A stretch of DNA of 64,000 nt, from positions 1 to 64,000 of the forward strand of contig CAWBGK010000007.1 of assembly GCA_963788305.1 (NCBI GenBank). Reading direction: 5' to 3'. The DNA comes from UTCFX2 sp963788305. Lineage in GTDB: Bacteria; Chloroflexota; Anaerolineae; Anaerolineales; UBA4823. A program made the position numbers and the translations under genes. Below, piece by piece: positions 36,448-44,847 of the stretch. Each line of letters opens with the position of its first letter. Position 1 is the stretch's first letter. Below the pieces are notes generated by a model. That model was given only the letters and a program-made list of their open reading frames with translations. It did not search any database and had not been told where the DNA came from.

Positions 36448-37478
36448 ACGAAGGCCGGATTCTTGACAATGGCGCCAACCGCCGTGATTGCCGGGCCAGA
36501 TCGAATGTCATAACCTGCCTCTGACAGTATCTCCTTGCATCGCCTGACGTCCCAACCGCGCGAGTTTTCAGTATTGGGCTGATCATCTCTTGGATTTGGA
36601 CCCATCTCAGCCCAAAGCAGATTTGCGCCTGCGAGGATTGACGGCAGGTTCGGTTCATGCGTGCAGTGTCCCAGAACAGAAGTTCCCATCACGAGGCGGC
36701 AAACCGCAACGGTCCTGGCAAGCGACCACCAGGTGATATTCCCTTTGTCAGCGGCTTTCGTTCCAGGTACACATACGCGCCGCATTGCGCCGCTAAAAGT
36801 AACACCAAGCAGCTTTCCCAGGAACATTAACTCCACCTGTTCTTCGTTCGTATGTTCCGGTCCCACCGGCTCAACACAGAAATGCAGCCTCAAGCCAGCG
36901 ATGCAGGCTGCTTCAATCGTCTGCACCCGTCGCTTGACCTGGATAGAAGTGCCTTGGCCTTCACTCAAACGAACAGCATGGTAGATTGCACTGAAACCAA
37001 GCGCCGTTAATTCTCTGGCATATTCAACATTAAAGTCACCGATATTTGCCACCAACGGAAAACCAGGCGAGACCGCTTCTCTCACGGCTCTTGCGACTTG
37101 CAAGTATTTATCCGATCGGTATCGAGCAGTTGCCATTAAATAAATACCATTTGCGCCTTGTTCTTCGCTGATCTTCGCGGCTCGAGCAATATCCTCAGCA
37201 GGATACTCAATTATCTCTTTAACAATCCCATGGTTGGCGCCAAACGAACAAAACTCACAATTTCCTGGACAAGGGGCAAAGTCAAGTCCGATTTGAGCGT
37301 AAACCTCACCAAGGTTATCAAAATGCCGCCTGGAAAGTTCATTTGCTGCCCCACAAAGCGCATACATCTCAGGCGAGAGCAGTTCAATTTCCATCAAGTT
37401 AATGGCTTCATCACGGCTGATAGGCTGCTCTTTGAGTGCTTTATCGAGAATTTCTTCAACTTTCTGATCAAGCTTCAT
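36444..37478 (-). CDS. BioB/HydE-like radical SAM protein
   Basis: The product is 344 residues. The radical SAM motif is CPGNCEFC (70-77), a CX3CX2C site in the BioB-type setting (ISRDEAINLMEI before it). Later strands include GANGIYLMATARYRS, PLVANIGDFNVEYAREL, LHFCVEPVGPEHTNEEQVEL and VGAIVKNP at the end. This group includes biotin synthase, HydE, PylB and HmdB; no second-cluster signature for sulfur insertion is evident, so it is not a clear BioB. Its stop overlaps the HdrD-like start as ATGA-type coupling. Target likely within the redox cluster or a cofactor of it; this is inference. Confidence 0.85.
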   Translation of the reverse strand: MKLDQKVEEILDKALKEQPISRDEAINLMEIELLSPEMYALCGAANELSRRHFDNLGEVYAQIGLDFAPCPGNCEFCSFGANHGIVKEIIEYPAEDIARAAKISEEQGANGIYLMATARYRSDKYLQVARAVREAVSPGFPLVANIGDFNVEYARELTALGFSAIYHAVRLSEGQGTSIQVKRRVQTIEAACIAGLRLHFCVEPVGPEHTNEEQVELMFLGKLLGVTFSGAMRRVCVPGTKAADKGNITWWSLARTVAVCRLVMGTSVLGHCTHEPNLPSILAGANLLWAEMGPNPRDDQPNTENSRGWDVRRCKEILSEAGYDIRSGPAITAVGAIVKNPAFV

Positions 37479-37496
37479 AAAATTTGTTATCCTTGT

Positions 37497-38432
37497 CTAT
37501 GATCTCTTTCTTGACCAGGCTTTCAAAAACGCTTCATCACCGGCAGGAAGTCGAGAACGATATCTTTCTTCTCCCGGGAGCCAGGTTCTTTGATTCCCGG
37601 TTTCAATTACCTTCAATCGCATCCATAGACCACCCAATAGCAGGAGGATGGCGCCCATCGCATGCGCAAATCCACCTGGAAGCAGCATCAGAATAATTGG
37701 AAAAAGGGTTTCTGCGAAAAGAAATCCAAACCAAAACCCAAAAGCCAGATCGCCTTTGATCCATTTCAAAGCAGATTCTGCTTCTCGAGTCGTTGAACCA
37801 GTCCTTTTTATCCAGATATATGTCGGCCAGAGGACCAATTGAAATCCTAATAAGCCTGCGGTTAATGCTGCCATCCCATTCATCAAAGCCAATCGCGAGG
37901 GAGGAAGAACCAATCCACTAATCAGCTGTGCAGCAGATCCGGTCGCTAGTGATGATAACAGGAATAAAACCAATATGGCTGGACCTGTCCAAAACGGACG
38001 CGATTTATGACGCCCAAGCAAGATACCCGGATAAGCCGCAACAATAAGCCCAAAAATAACACACAGAATGGCCAGGATTTTCCGACCAACAACCCAACCG
38101 CTCCAGGCAAAGGCAGGAATGGTAAAGGAAGTGTAAATTAATCCGCATCCAATCGCAAGCAGCATATTCCACGCCCCAAATGTGAGGATGGCTTTTGGAT
38201 TTAGGAAAACCCTCCAGGCTTGAAAAGGTCTCCCCAATTCCAAGATCAAGAAACCCGCTCCTATCGCTATGAAAATGGGGCCAAGGAGTACACCAAGGAA
38301 AGATAGGCTCCCTTCTCCGAAAAACAAGCCCCCAAGCCCCGTGATCAGCAGCATCCCACCGCCCATCCCTGCGAAGAAGAAATCAACCGCTAACATCCAT
38401 CCCCAGGTATTTTCTCGATGTTTCATCGGCAT
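37497..38432 (-). CDS. NrfD/PsrC-family quinone-linked membrane subunit
   Basis: The product is 311 residues with about eight hydrophobic membrane helices. WGWMLAVDFFFAGMGGGMLL opens the family pattern, and FLILELGRPFQAWRVFLNPK is the conserved loop found in NrfD/PsrC/DmsC-like anchors. It would carry electrons between the menaquinone pool and the ferredoxin subunit encoded just upstream. No haem-binding pattern is seen. With the ferredoxin and catalytic genes it makes a classical three-subunit oxidoreductase set. The lack of a Tat signal on the catalytic subunit suggests a cytoplasm-facing complex. Confidence 0.9.
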   Translation of the reverse strand: MPMKHRENTWGWMLAVDFFFAGMGGGMLLITGLGGLFFGEGSLSFLGVLLGPIFIAIGAGFLILELGRPFQAWRVFLNPKAILTFGAWNMLLAIGCGLIYTSFTIPAFAWSGWVVGRKILAILCVIFGLIVAAYPGILLGRHKSRPFWTGPAILVLFLLSSLATGSAAQLISGLVLPPSRLALMNGMAALTAGLLGFQLVLWPTYIWIKRTGSTTREAESALKWIKGDLAFGFWFGFLFAETLFPIILMLLPGGFAHAMGAILLLLGGLWMRLKVIETGNQRTWLPGEERYRSRLPAGDEAFLKAWSRKRS

Positions 38433-38438
38433 TTCTCC

Positions 38439-38984
38439 TCAATCCAGGATGTAATACGCATTCGGTTCTGTGCCCAGCTCTTCCAGCAGGCGTGAGACCG
38501 GTTCTCGATTGACCAATTTGTAGACCTCACTTGTGCAATCATCAAGATCCCCAAAAATCCGGGCGCGCTGATGACAGGTCTTGACGCAGTGAGGCTTTCT
38601 TCCTGTGGCAATCCGATCCATGCAAAAGTCGCACTTCTGGACAATCCCCTTTTCGTGATTAGGAATCCGAGCGCCATAAGGACAGGCCATCACGCAGGCT
38701 TTGCAGCCAACGCATTTGTTTTCATCTACCCACACAATCCCATCTGCACGCTGTTGGGATGCTCCGCTCGGACAGCATTCCACACAAGGCGGGTTGGCAC
38801 AGTGCATGCATAAAAGCGGAATATGCACCATATGAACGTTTGGAAATACACCGGTTGGTCCTACGGTGGTCACTGGATTATAAATCATCTCGATTGGCAG
38901 CTTATTATTTACCTGGCAGGCAACTGTGCATGATTGACAGCCAATACATCGCCTTGCATCAAGTACCATCGCGTAACGCGTCAT
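38439..38984 (-). CDS. 4Fe-4S ferredoxin subunit (DmsB/NrfC/PhsB-like)
   Basis: The product is about 181 residues. Start at ATG 38984 (MTRYAMVLDARRCIGCQSCT), one base after the upstream TAA. Four cluster motifs are present: CIGCQSCTVAC, CMHCANPPCVECC, CVGCKACVMAC and CDFCMDRIATG with downstream CVKTC. Each half therefore ligates two 4Fe-4S clusters, as in DmsB. It links the catalytic subunit (preceding gene) to the NrfD anchor (next gene, six bases away). Intact. Confidence 0.92.
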   Translation of the reverse strand: MTRYAMVLDARRCIGCQSCTVACQVNNKLPIEMIYNPVTTVGPTGVFPNVHMVHIPLLCMHCANPPCVECCPSGASQQRADGIVWVDENKCVGCKACVMACPYGARIPNHEKGIVQKCDFCMDRIATGRKPHCVKTCHQRARIFGDLDDCTSEVYKLVNREPVSRLLEELGTEPNAYYILD

Positions 38985-38985
38985 G

Positions 38986-41218
38986 TTACTGACCAACCTT
39001 TCCGTTCACTTTATAGACTTTGCAAAGCAAGCCACGGTTCGCCCAGGTACCGCTCATCGGATCGCAGTGCTCATCGGCTGTGCTGGTTAAAACATTCGGA
39101 TTTGATTCCATGCATCCAGCCAGCTCGGGTTCAACTACATCTCTCTCCGGGTACCACCAGCCGCGTTGGACTACGATCACTCTTGGGTCAATCGCCTGGG
39201 TCAATTCGGCTTTTTGCTTGATCCGGCCTCTTCTTGTTTCGATCCACACCCATTCTCCGTCCTTTATGCCAAGCTTTTGTGCGGTTTGCGGATTAATCTG
39301 CATCAGTGGGGCATGCCGTAGGAACCGCAGCTCAAGAATTTGAAAATGTTCAGAGTGGTGAAAGGGCATGAAACCCCCACCTGTCGTCAGCACCAACGGG
39401 TATTCTTCAGCGACTTCAGGATTATCTATTTCGTTTTCCACAGGTCCTATATAGGTTGGCATGGATGGATATCCAAGCTCTTCTAGCGTGCTGGAAACCA
39501 GCTCAACCCGACCAGAAGGGGTCGCGAAACCCAGCCGAGCATACTTATAATATTCCCTATCAGGAAAATGAAAGCGGACCTGCTCTACAAACTCATCATA
39601 ACTGCTTGACCCCATATCCGAGGGGGTAAATCCGGTAATAATTTGCTTCTTCCAGGTTCTCCCACGGCCACATTTCGTCCTGTCCCATCCGTAAAGCCAG
39701 GCCGCGCCAGAAATCATAGTCGGTCCGGCGTTCGTACATGGGTTGGATCGCCCGCTGCGAAGCCAGCAAGAAATCAGAGCAACCGTAAGTGCTGGTGATT
39801 GTGGGGCGCTCTAAAGTGCCTGCTGCTGGCAGGATATAATCCGCTAATGCCGCGGTGGGGGTCATCCAGTACTCCATCGAGACATGGAAATCCACTTTCC
39901 TCAGTGCTTCGATTACCTGGCTGGTTTGGCCGTAGGAGTTGATCGGATTGGTCGCCAGCGTGATCAGGGCTTTCACCGGATAAGGTTCGCCTGTGATCAC
40001 CGCATTGAAAACAGTCGGCGGATGGGCTTCGCACATCCATTCGGCAGTAGGCGCTTTACCCCAAACCCTGCGAGTTAACTCGGAAATCCGACCATAGCCC
40101 TGCCAGGTGATCAATTTGAATTTCTCTGAACCAAGTTGTTTAGGTTTTTGTTCCTCCGGGAGCCACTCGTTTGCTTCCATTTCTTCGTCTGTCAAGAAAT
40201 CTTGGGCGGGACCGGTCAGCAAATCGCTGCCGGGGGCATCCAGGTTTCCTGTCACCGCTCGCAGAAGGGCGCGGGCATGCATGGCTGCCCCTCCTGGTCT
40301 CCCGATTTGGTCCACAGCAGTCCCCCACTGAATATTACCTGGTTTATTTGTCGCATACATGCGAGCTCCCTGTCGGATGAGGTCCGAATCCAACCAGGTA
40401 AGAGGCGCTGCCCATTCTGGGGTATATTGCTGAACATGTTGGGCCAGCTCATTAAAACCGATGCAGCAGTTCTCAATAAATGCGGAGTCGTACAAGCCTT
40501 CCCAAATAATTACATTAAGCCAAGCCAGCGCCAGGGCAGCATCCGAACCCGGGCGGATGGGGAGCCAGAGGTCAGCCTTAGCAGCCGTCTCTGTAAATCG
40601 AGGATCGATCACAATCAGCTTCAGACCGGCTTTCTTAAAATCGGAAATATGGGTCATTTCTGGCATCGAGCTTGCCCCAGGGTTCTGACCCCACAAGACC
40701 AGGCAGCGGCTGTTGCTCATGTCCGTCTCGAAAGGGCACCAACCGTAGATCGCCGTTTCAACCATAAACGTTGGAATCCAACAAAGGTGAGCATTATGGA
40801 AACCGTTAGGACTTCCGTAAAGGTTCATGAAACGACGGCGAGCCCAATCGTCGGTGCGCAGTGTTCCACCTGCCGTAGCCAGGGCCTCAGCCCCATACTC
40901 ATCCCTGATCGTTTTCAAACGAGCAGAGATCTCGTCAAGCGCCTGGTCCCAGGTAATCCGCTCGAACTTCCCTTCCCCTCGCCCGCCTGACCTTTTCAAT
41001 GGATAATTTATTCGTCCAGGATGGTCGAGGAAAAGAAAATTAACATTGCCTCTGCTGCATAACGCTCCGTTGTTAACAGGATAGCTGTCATCACCCTCAA
41101 CCTTGAGCACCTTCCCATCTTTCACATAGACCAGAAGACCGCAATTGTTGTGGCAGAAGTAGCAGCATGATTTCTTGATCTGCACTCCTTCATCTTCTTT
41201 TATCACATTTGTTCCCAC
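38986..41218 (-). CDS. Molybdopterin oxidoreductase catalytic subunit (second paralogue), one frameshift
   Basis: Start is a GTG at 41218 with a strong SD (GGAGGTGAT) close upstream. Frame one gives 540 residues: cluster site CCYFCHNNC...LCSRGN, WDQALDEISARLKTI, LYGSPNGFHNAHLCWIPTF (Cys candidate metal ligand), VIDPRFTETAAKADLWLPI, ATNPINSYGQ. It runs out of frame near 39640. The second frame continues from about there with SSSYDEFVEQVRFHFPD, TPSGRVELVSSTLEELGYPS, HRR-like IETRRGRIKQKAEL and GWWYPERDVVEPELAGCMES to 38986. Whole length is about 740 residues. It belongs to the bis-MGD family (thiosulfate/polysulfide reductase and acetylene hydratase relatives). Substrate unknown. Confidence 0.88.
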
Positions 41219-41233
41219 CAGATCACCTCCAGG

Positions 41234-42025
41234 TTAAAGGTTAATCCGCAATCCATCATAGGCTAAGTGCAGATTTTTTCCAAAGATATGGATATAGTCT
41301 TCCAGCTCGCGATTTGTCACCGGTGTATCATGGTGCATGGAAAGATGCGTAAGATATGTTTGTTTCACCTTAAGCATAATGGCAATTTGCACGGCCTCGG
41401 TTACCGAGAGGTGGTCCTCTGGCATCCAATTTCGGCCCCAAAAAGTCGCACTTAAGATTAGAGTGTCGATCCCTTTTAGAAGCTTCAGAGTGGCGTCTGG
41501 CAGCGGACCGGTGTCTGGGATATAGGCGGTACGACGCCCCTCAGTCGTCTCGATCAGCAAGCCGATCGTCCCTGGAGTGTGGCTGACCTTAAGAGCGGTG
41601 TATTTTAGATTATCTACTTCAACCTGCCAGCCCGCATCCATGGCCTGGATCGATAGGCAATCTTGCAGGAACCAGAAGGAGGATTTCAACCATTCTTCTG
41701 TTTCCGCGGTCATATAAGCTGCGATAGCTTCCTGACGTTTGACGCGTACATAAAACTCCAGCTCACCCAATCCACCAGAATGATCAAAATGCCAGTGGGT
41801 CAGGAAGAAATGATCGATCTGGTCGAGACGCTCGCGAATAAGCTGCGCCCGCAAATCGGGCGGCGCATCGATCAGCGTGTAATTCTCACCCTGGATCAGC
41901 AGGCTGCTGCGCGAACGAGAAAAGTTCGGCTGGAAAGCCGCTTCCTGGCAGGCAGCGCACCAGCAGAAAAAAGATGGCACTCCGCAGCCTGCTGCAGTAC
42001 CTAAGAATACGAGCTGGTGTTCCAT
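41234..42025 (-). CDS. Metallo-beta-lactamase fold hydrolase, PhnP/PqqB-like
   Basis: The product is 263 residues. GTAAGCGVPSFFCWCAACQE matches the Zn-knuckle opening of PhnP and PqqB (GTG..GVP...C.C..C). THWHFDHSGG is the HxHxDH metal site; HTPGTIGLL and IPDTGPLPDATL give the further ligands, and LTHLSMHHD ends the site. PhnP hydrolyses cyclic phosphate of ribose in phosphonate breakdown; PqqB acts in PQQ making. No phosphonate or PQQ gene is near, so the substrate is uncertain; a cofactor-related cyclic nucleotide is possible. It lies 15 bases upstream of the second catalytic subunit, same strand. Confidence 0.85.
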   Translation of the reverse strand: MEHQLVFLGTAAGCGVPSFFCWCAACQEAAFQPNFSRSRSSLLIQGENYTLIDAPPDLRAQLIRERLDQIDHFFLTHWHFDHSGGLGELEFYVRVKRQEAIAAYMTAETEEWLKSSFWFLQDCLSIQAMDAGWQVEVDNLKYTALKVSHTPGTIGLLIETTEGRRTAYIPDTGPLPDATLKLLKGIDTLILSATFWGRNWMPEDHLSVTEAVQIAIMLKVKQTYLTHLSMHHDTPVTNRELEDYIHIFGKNLHLAYDGLRINL

Positions 42026-42109
42026 ATACGTTGTTTCATAACTAACGATTCAGGATCGATGACCGAATAGATTTATTAAGCCGGTCAAATCAGGTTTATT
42101 TTAAAGGAA

Positions 42110-42128
42110 ATTCCCTCTCTCAGGGAAT
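42110..42128 (-). terminator. Possible weak rho-independent terminator
   Basis: ATTCCCT (42110-42116) pairs with AGGGAAT (42122-42128) around a 5-base loop. On the minus strand it is followed by TTCCTTTAAAAT. It would end the transcript of the QueG-like gene before the MBL gene. The T-run is short, so this is weak. Confidence 0.3.
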
Positions 42129-42334
42129 ACCCAAAAGGATAAGATTGGTATGATGGATGAAATCCATACCTGTAACAATTTATTTTCACTCATTCTAGCA
42201 AGCTGATGATTTAGCGACATCACCCATGAAGGGTTATTCCAGGGTGAAATCCTTGGATTATTCAACTCGGGCATGCCAGGGCTTGATTCCTGTTCGTCTC
42301 GCAAGGTTGATTCTTTCCAAAGCCTGGAATGTCT

Positions 42335-43161
42335 TCAAGGAATTCCATTTTCACAGGAAACGTTGACCTGGCATTTCCCACAACCGTAATAAGGCCGGTA
42401 CTTCGATAATAACTCTTCCAGATATGCGTTGCAAATCGGGTGGTTTTTCCCATTTTCCAGCGATATTGCTTCCACAGGACAGTTCCTGACACAGTCTTCG
42501 CAATTTGAACAATATTCATAAATATCCGAGTAGCTACGACTGGAGGCAGGCAGGTCCAATGTTGTAATTACACTGCCAATTCGGCCTGCGATCCCGGCTT
42601 TTGTGATCAACCCTTTCGAGAGGCCGAAGGTTCCCAATGCCGGCGATAAATGCGGCATGTCGTTCCGACCAGTTGCTGGTGAATTCGTTGTAAATCTCTT
42701 GATCGTTCTTTTTGATCGTGGCACCCCATTTAAATCTCGGATCAACTGCTGGTACCAGGCTGGGATAACCTGATCTTTCCAGCTCTGCACGTAAAAAAAC
42801 GGCCAGTGAATTGACCAGCTTCTGCCCTTCGATTCGACCGTGGAACCATTCACGGGACGGTATGGCATGGTCCAGCTGATTGCTTTCTTTTACCTTTTTT
42901 GTAAATGGCAAAAAGAATGAGATCACGCTTTTAGCGCCAGAAAGCCATTCATCTGGCAGGAGGAAGTGGGCGCCGATTGCAGAAGGTTCTTTCAACTTCA
43001 GGAAGATCGGATCATCGGCTGAAGAAAAACCGATGAGGGGTTCTTTCAAAGATCTTCGTTCCAATGATGTCCTCAGACAGCGCAAATTCCATCTGGATTA
43101 GGTTGCCAGGAGAATTATCGATGAATTGTTCCAAAGCATGAATGATCATTTGTTGATCCAT
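42335..43161 (-). CDS. QueG-like double 4Fe-4S protein, frameshifted
   Basis: The gene starts at ATG 43161 (MDQQMIIHALEQFIDNSPGN). Three frames hold the family sequence in turn: the first to about 43080; the second with KEPLIGFSSADDPIFLKLK, WLSGAKSVISFFLPFTK and ATIKKNDQEIYNEFTSNWS; the third with GTFGLSKGLITKAGIAGR, CSNCEDCVRNCPVEAI and YGCGKCQVNVSCENGIP at the end. The two Cys sites are those of the epoxyqueuosine-reductase family (COG1600). The family also includes proteins of unknown role in anaerobes. There is no queuosine gene nearby, so I do not call it QueG. Indels lie near 43075 and 42650. Confidence 0.75.
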
Positions 43162-43472
43162 AACGTCATTCCTTCTTTACCTGTCGCTTCAGAATTGCTC
43201 CACAATTATCTCAATCCTGTTGGAAAAGAATTCTAATTCCCATTAAATTAAACATTTCTTGTTTTTGCTCCTGATAAGAAATGAACATACATTTGTGGTA
43301 TCTATGTTTTGTTTTTCAGACAAAACCAACTCCCCCAAATCAATTAGTGTAATTATCTCCACTGGATTTAGGGGATTTTACCTTGACAATCAGAATTTCG
43401 AAAGGAATGACTTTTCACTTGACCAATCTGGTCATTTAATACTCGTTAATCTGAAAAACAACGAATAATCGC
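43162..43472. other. Intergenic, no clear feature
   Basis: AT-rich; an open frame on the plus strand (43259-43468) has no ribosome-binding site or recognisable motif. It may contain the promoter for the QueG-like gene. Confidence 0.4.
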
Positions 43473-43814
43473 CTATTCAACCGGCTTCTTTGGCGGAACC
43501 GGTGGCATTTTGGGCGGTGTGGGTGGCGCAGGAGGCATCTTCGGTGGAGTTATTCCGCCAGACATTCCAGGAGGTGGTGGCAGCTTTGAGCCTGCCGCGC
43601 TGGCTGAAACGCCGGGCGGCGGAGGCATTTTCGGCACTTTATAACCACAATTGCTGCACTGCTCATGTGTAACCGGGTTCTTCGTGCCGCATTTTGGACA
43701 ATCTGCTTCAGGGACAAATCCACAATTTGGACAGACTTCTAATGGATCTTTTGCGTTTCCACACTGGGGGCAGGGTGATGTGATTTTTTGAGCAGTCGGC
43801 GGTCGAAAGCACAT
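43473..43814 (-). CDS. Small zinc-ribbon protein with proline-rich tail
   Basis: The product is 113 residues. Two CxxC pairs at each of two sites (CPQCGNAKDPLEVCPNCG and CPKCGTKNPVTHEQCSNCG) form double zinc ribbons. The second half is proline-rich with repeated PPKMPP/PPPPG units (tandem low-complexity). No enzymatic motif is present. It resembles the zinc-ribbon heads of the signalling-island proteins but stands alone. A protein- or nucleic-acid-binding role is likely; no more can be said. Confidence 0.7.
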   Translation of the reverse strand: MCFRPPTAQKITSPCPQCGNAKDPLEVCPNCGFVPEADCPKCGTKNPVTHEQCSNCGYKVPKMPPPPGVSASAAGSKLPPPPGMSGGITPPKMPPAPPTPPKMPPVPPKKPVE

Positions 43815-43966
43815 TTTTGTGAACTCCTAAATTCCTGTTATTATTCTTTTGGGTTCTTGGTCTTACTTTAGCAATTATAAGCGTTGAGGAATCCTATTAG
43901 TTATTTGGATAATTCATTGCGGTTTTTAGATCCAGTTTTCTGTAATTATGATATTGAAAAATTCAA

Positions 43967-44365
43967 TTACCTAGCATGCGGTTCCAGGTTATAAATCGAA
44001 GTCACTTTAACGATCACGGCTGCTTTTGGCTGGACCTGAGGTTTCATCGATTTCACCCATTGGCAGCCTTCTTCGAAAATTATTCCTGAGGTTTCAAATC
44101 TTACGTCGCCTTTGAATTGATATGCGCGGGTGGTTTTTGTTTGCGGGTCTGTCACCCAACATGAAATCGCGATTCGAGGGTTTGCTGTCAGATTGTCTTC
44201 GTACTTTTCCATGAAATTATCCATGACCAAAAATTCGTCATCAGAGAGCACTTTGACGAAAGTGATCGCCACCACATTAGGTTCACCGTTTTATGATGAA
44301 GTCGCAACTGCAAATATCCGCGTTTTTGAAGCAACATCTTTCATGTCCTCAGTAATCGATACCAC
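43967..44365 (-). CDS. Pyridoxamine 5'-phosphate oxidase-like FMN-binding protein, in-frame stop
   Basis: From a GTG at 44365 the frame reads VSITEDMKDVASKTRIFAVA, then TAA at 44291-44293, then NGEPNVVAITFVKVLSDDEF to the stop at 43967. Homologues have a Lys or Asp where the TAA is (ATAS-K-DGEPNVV), so this is a nonsense substitution, with no frame change. The rest has DNFMEKYEDNLTANPRIAIS and YQFKGDVRFETSG, typical split-barrel elements. Such small proteins bind FMN or F420. The fragment after the stop could be translated from an internal start (102 codons). Confidence 0.65.
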
Positions 44366-44504
44366 AGCATTTCCCTCGTATGAGATAATTGGGCTAAAAT
44401 AACGAATTTCTTTATGAAGAGCACGCTATTGGTGATAGAAAAATCCTTCTTTCTGGGGTCCTGATGGCAAGTCGTCCAGTCAGGACCCCAGAAAAATTAA
44501 CTCT

Positions 44505-44847
44505 TTACTTCGTATAAACCACTGCGCGGTGTTTCTTTGCCAGTTCGAATGCTTTATCTGGCTCGCCGATCCACAGCGCTTTGCCCATGCAAACGCTGGC
44601 GCAAAGCGGCTGGAGCCCATTCGTCCTGTCCGGGCACTTCTACGCAGGTATCGAGGGTGACAGGCACCGGGAAGCGGTCCATAAATAACTTCCCATTCAC
44701 TTCTTCCGGTTTATTCTCTTTTGGAGTTACCCTCAGCCAGATTACACCATCCGGCAGGTTATTCACCAGCTTGCAGGCGTTCTGACAGGCAAAGCAGCCC
44801 ACACAACGCTCCAGGTCAACGAACATCGCGTATCTCAGCCATGTCAC
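44505..44847 (-). CDS. Ferredoxin-like 4Fe-4S subunit, frameshifted
   Basis: A GTG at 44847, overlapping the end of the catalytic gene (GTGTGA), opens TWLRYAMFVDLERCVGCFAC with the cluster motif CVGCFACQNAC. The frame holds to TLDTC near 44640, shifts, and ends RTNGLQPLCASVCMGKALWI followed by ELAKKHRAVVYTK and TAA at 44505-44507. The two halves together make a small (about 114-residue) ferredoxin of the DmsB type reduced to few clusters. The expected partner CxHC lies at the frame junction. Electron-transfer subunit of the first catalytic paralogue. Confidence 0.75.

Noticed and set aside
40136..40990. 284-codon plus-strand frame
   Set aside because: Antisense shadow of the second molybdopterin catalytic gene, with no family signature.
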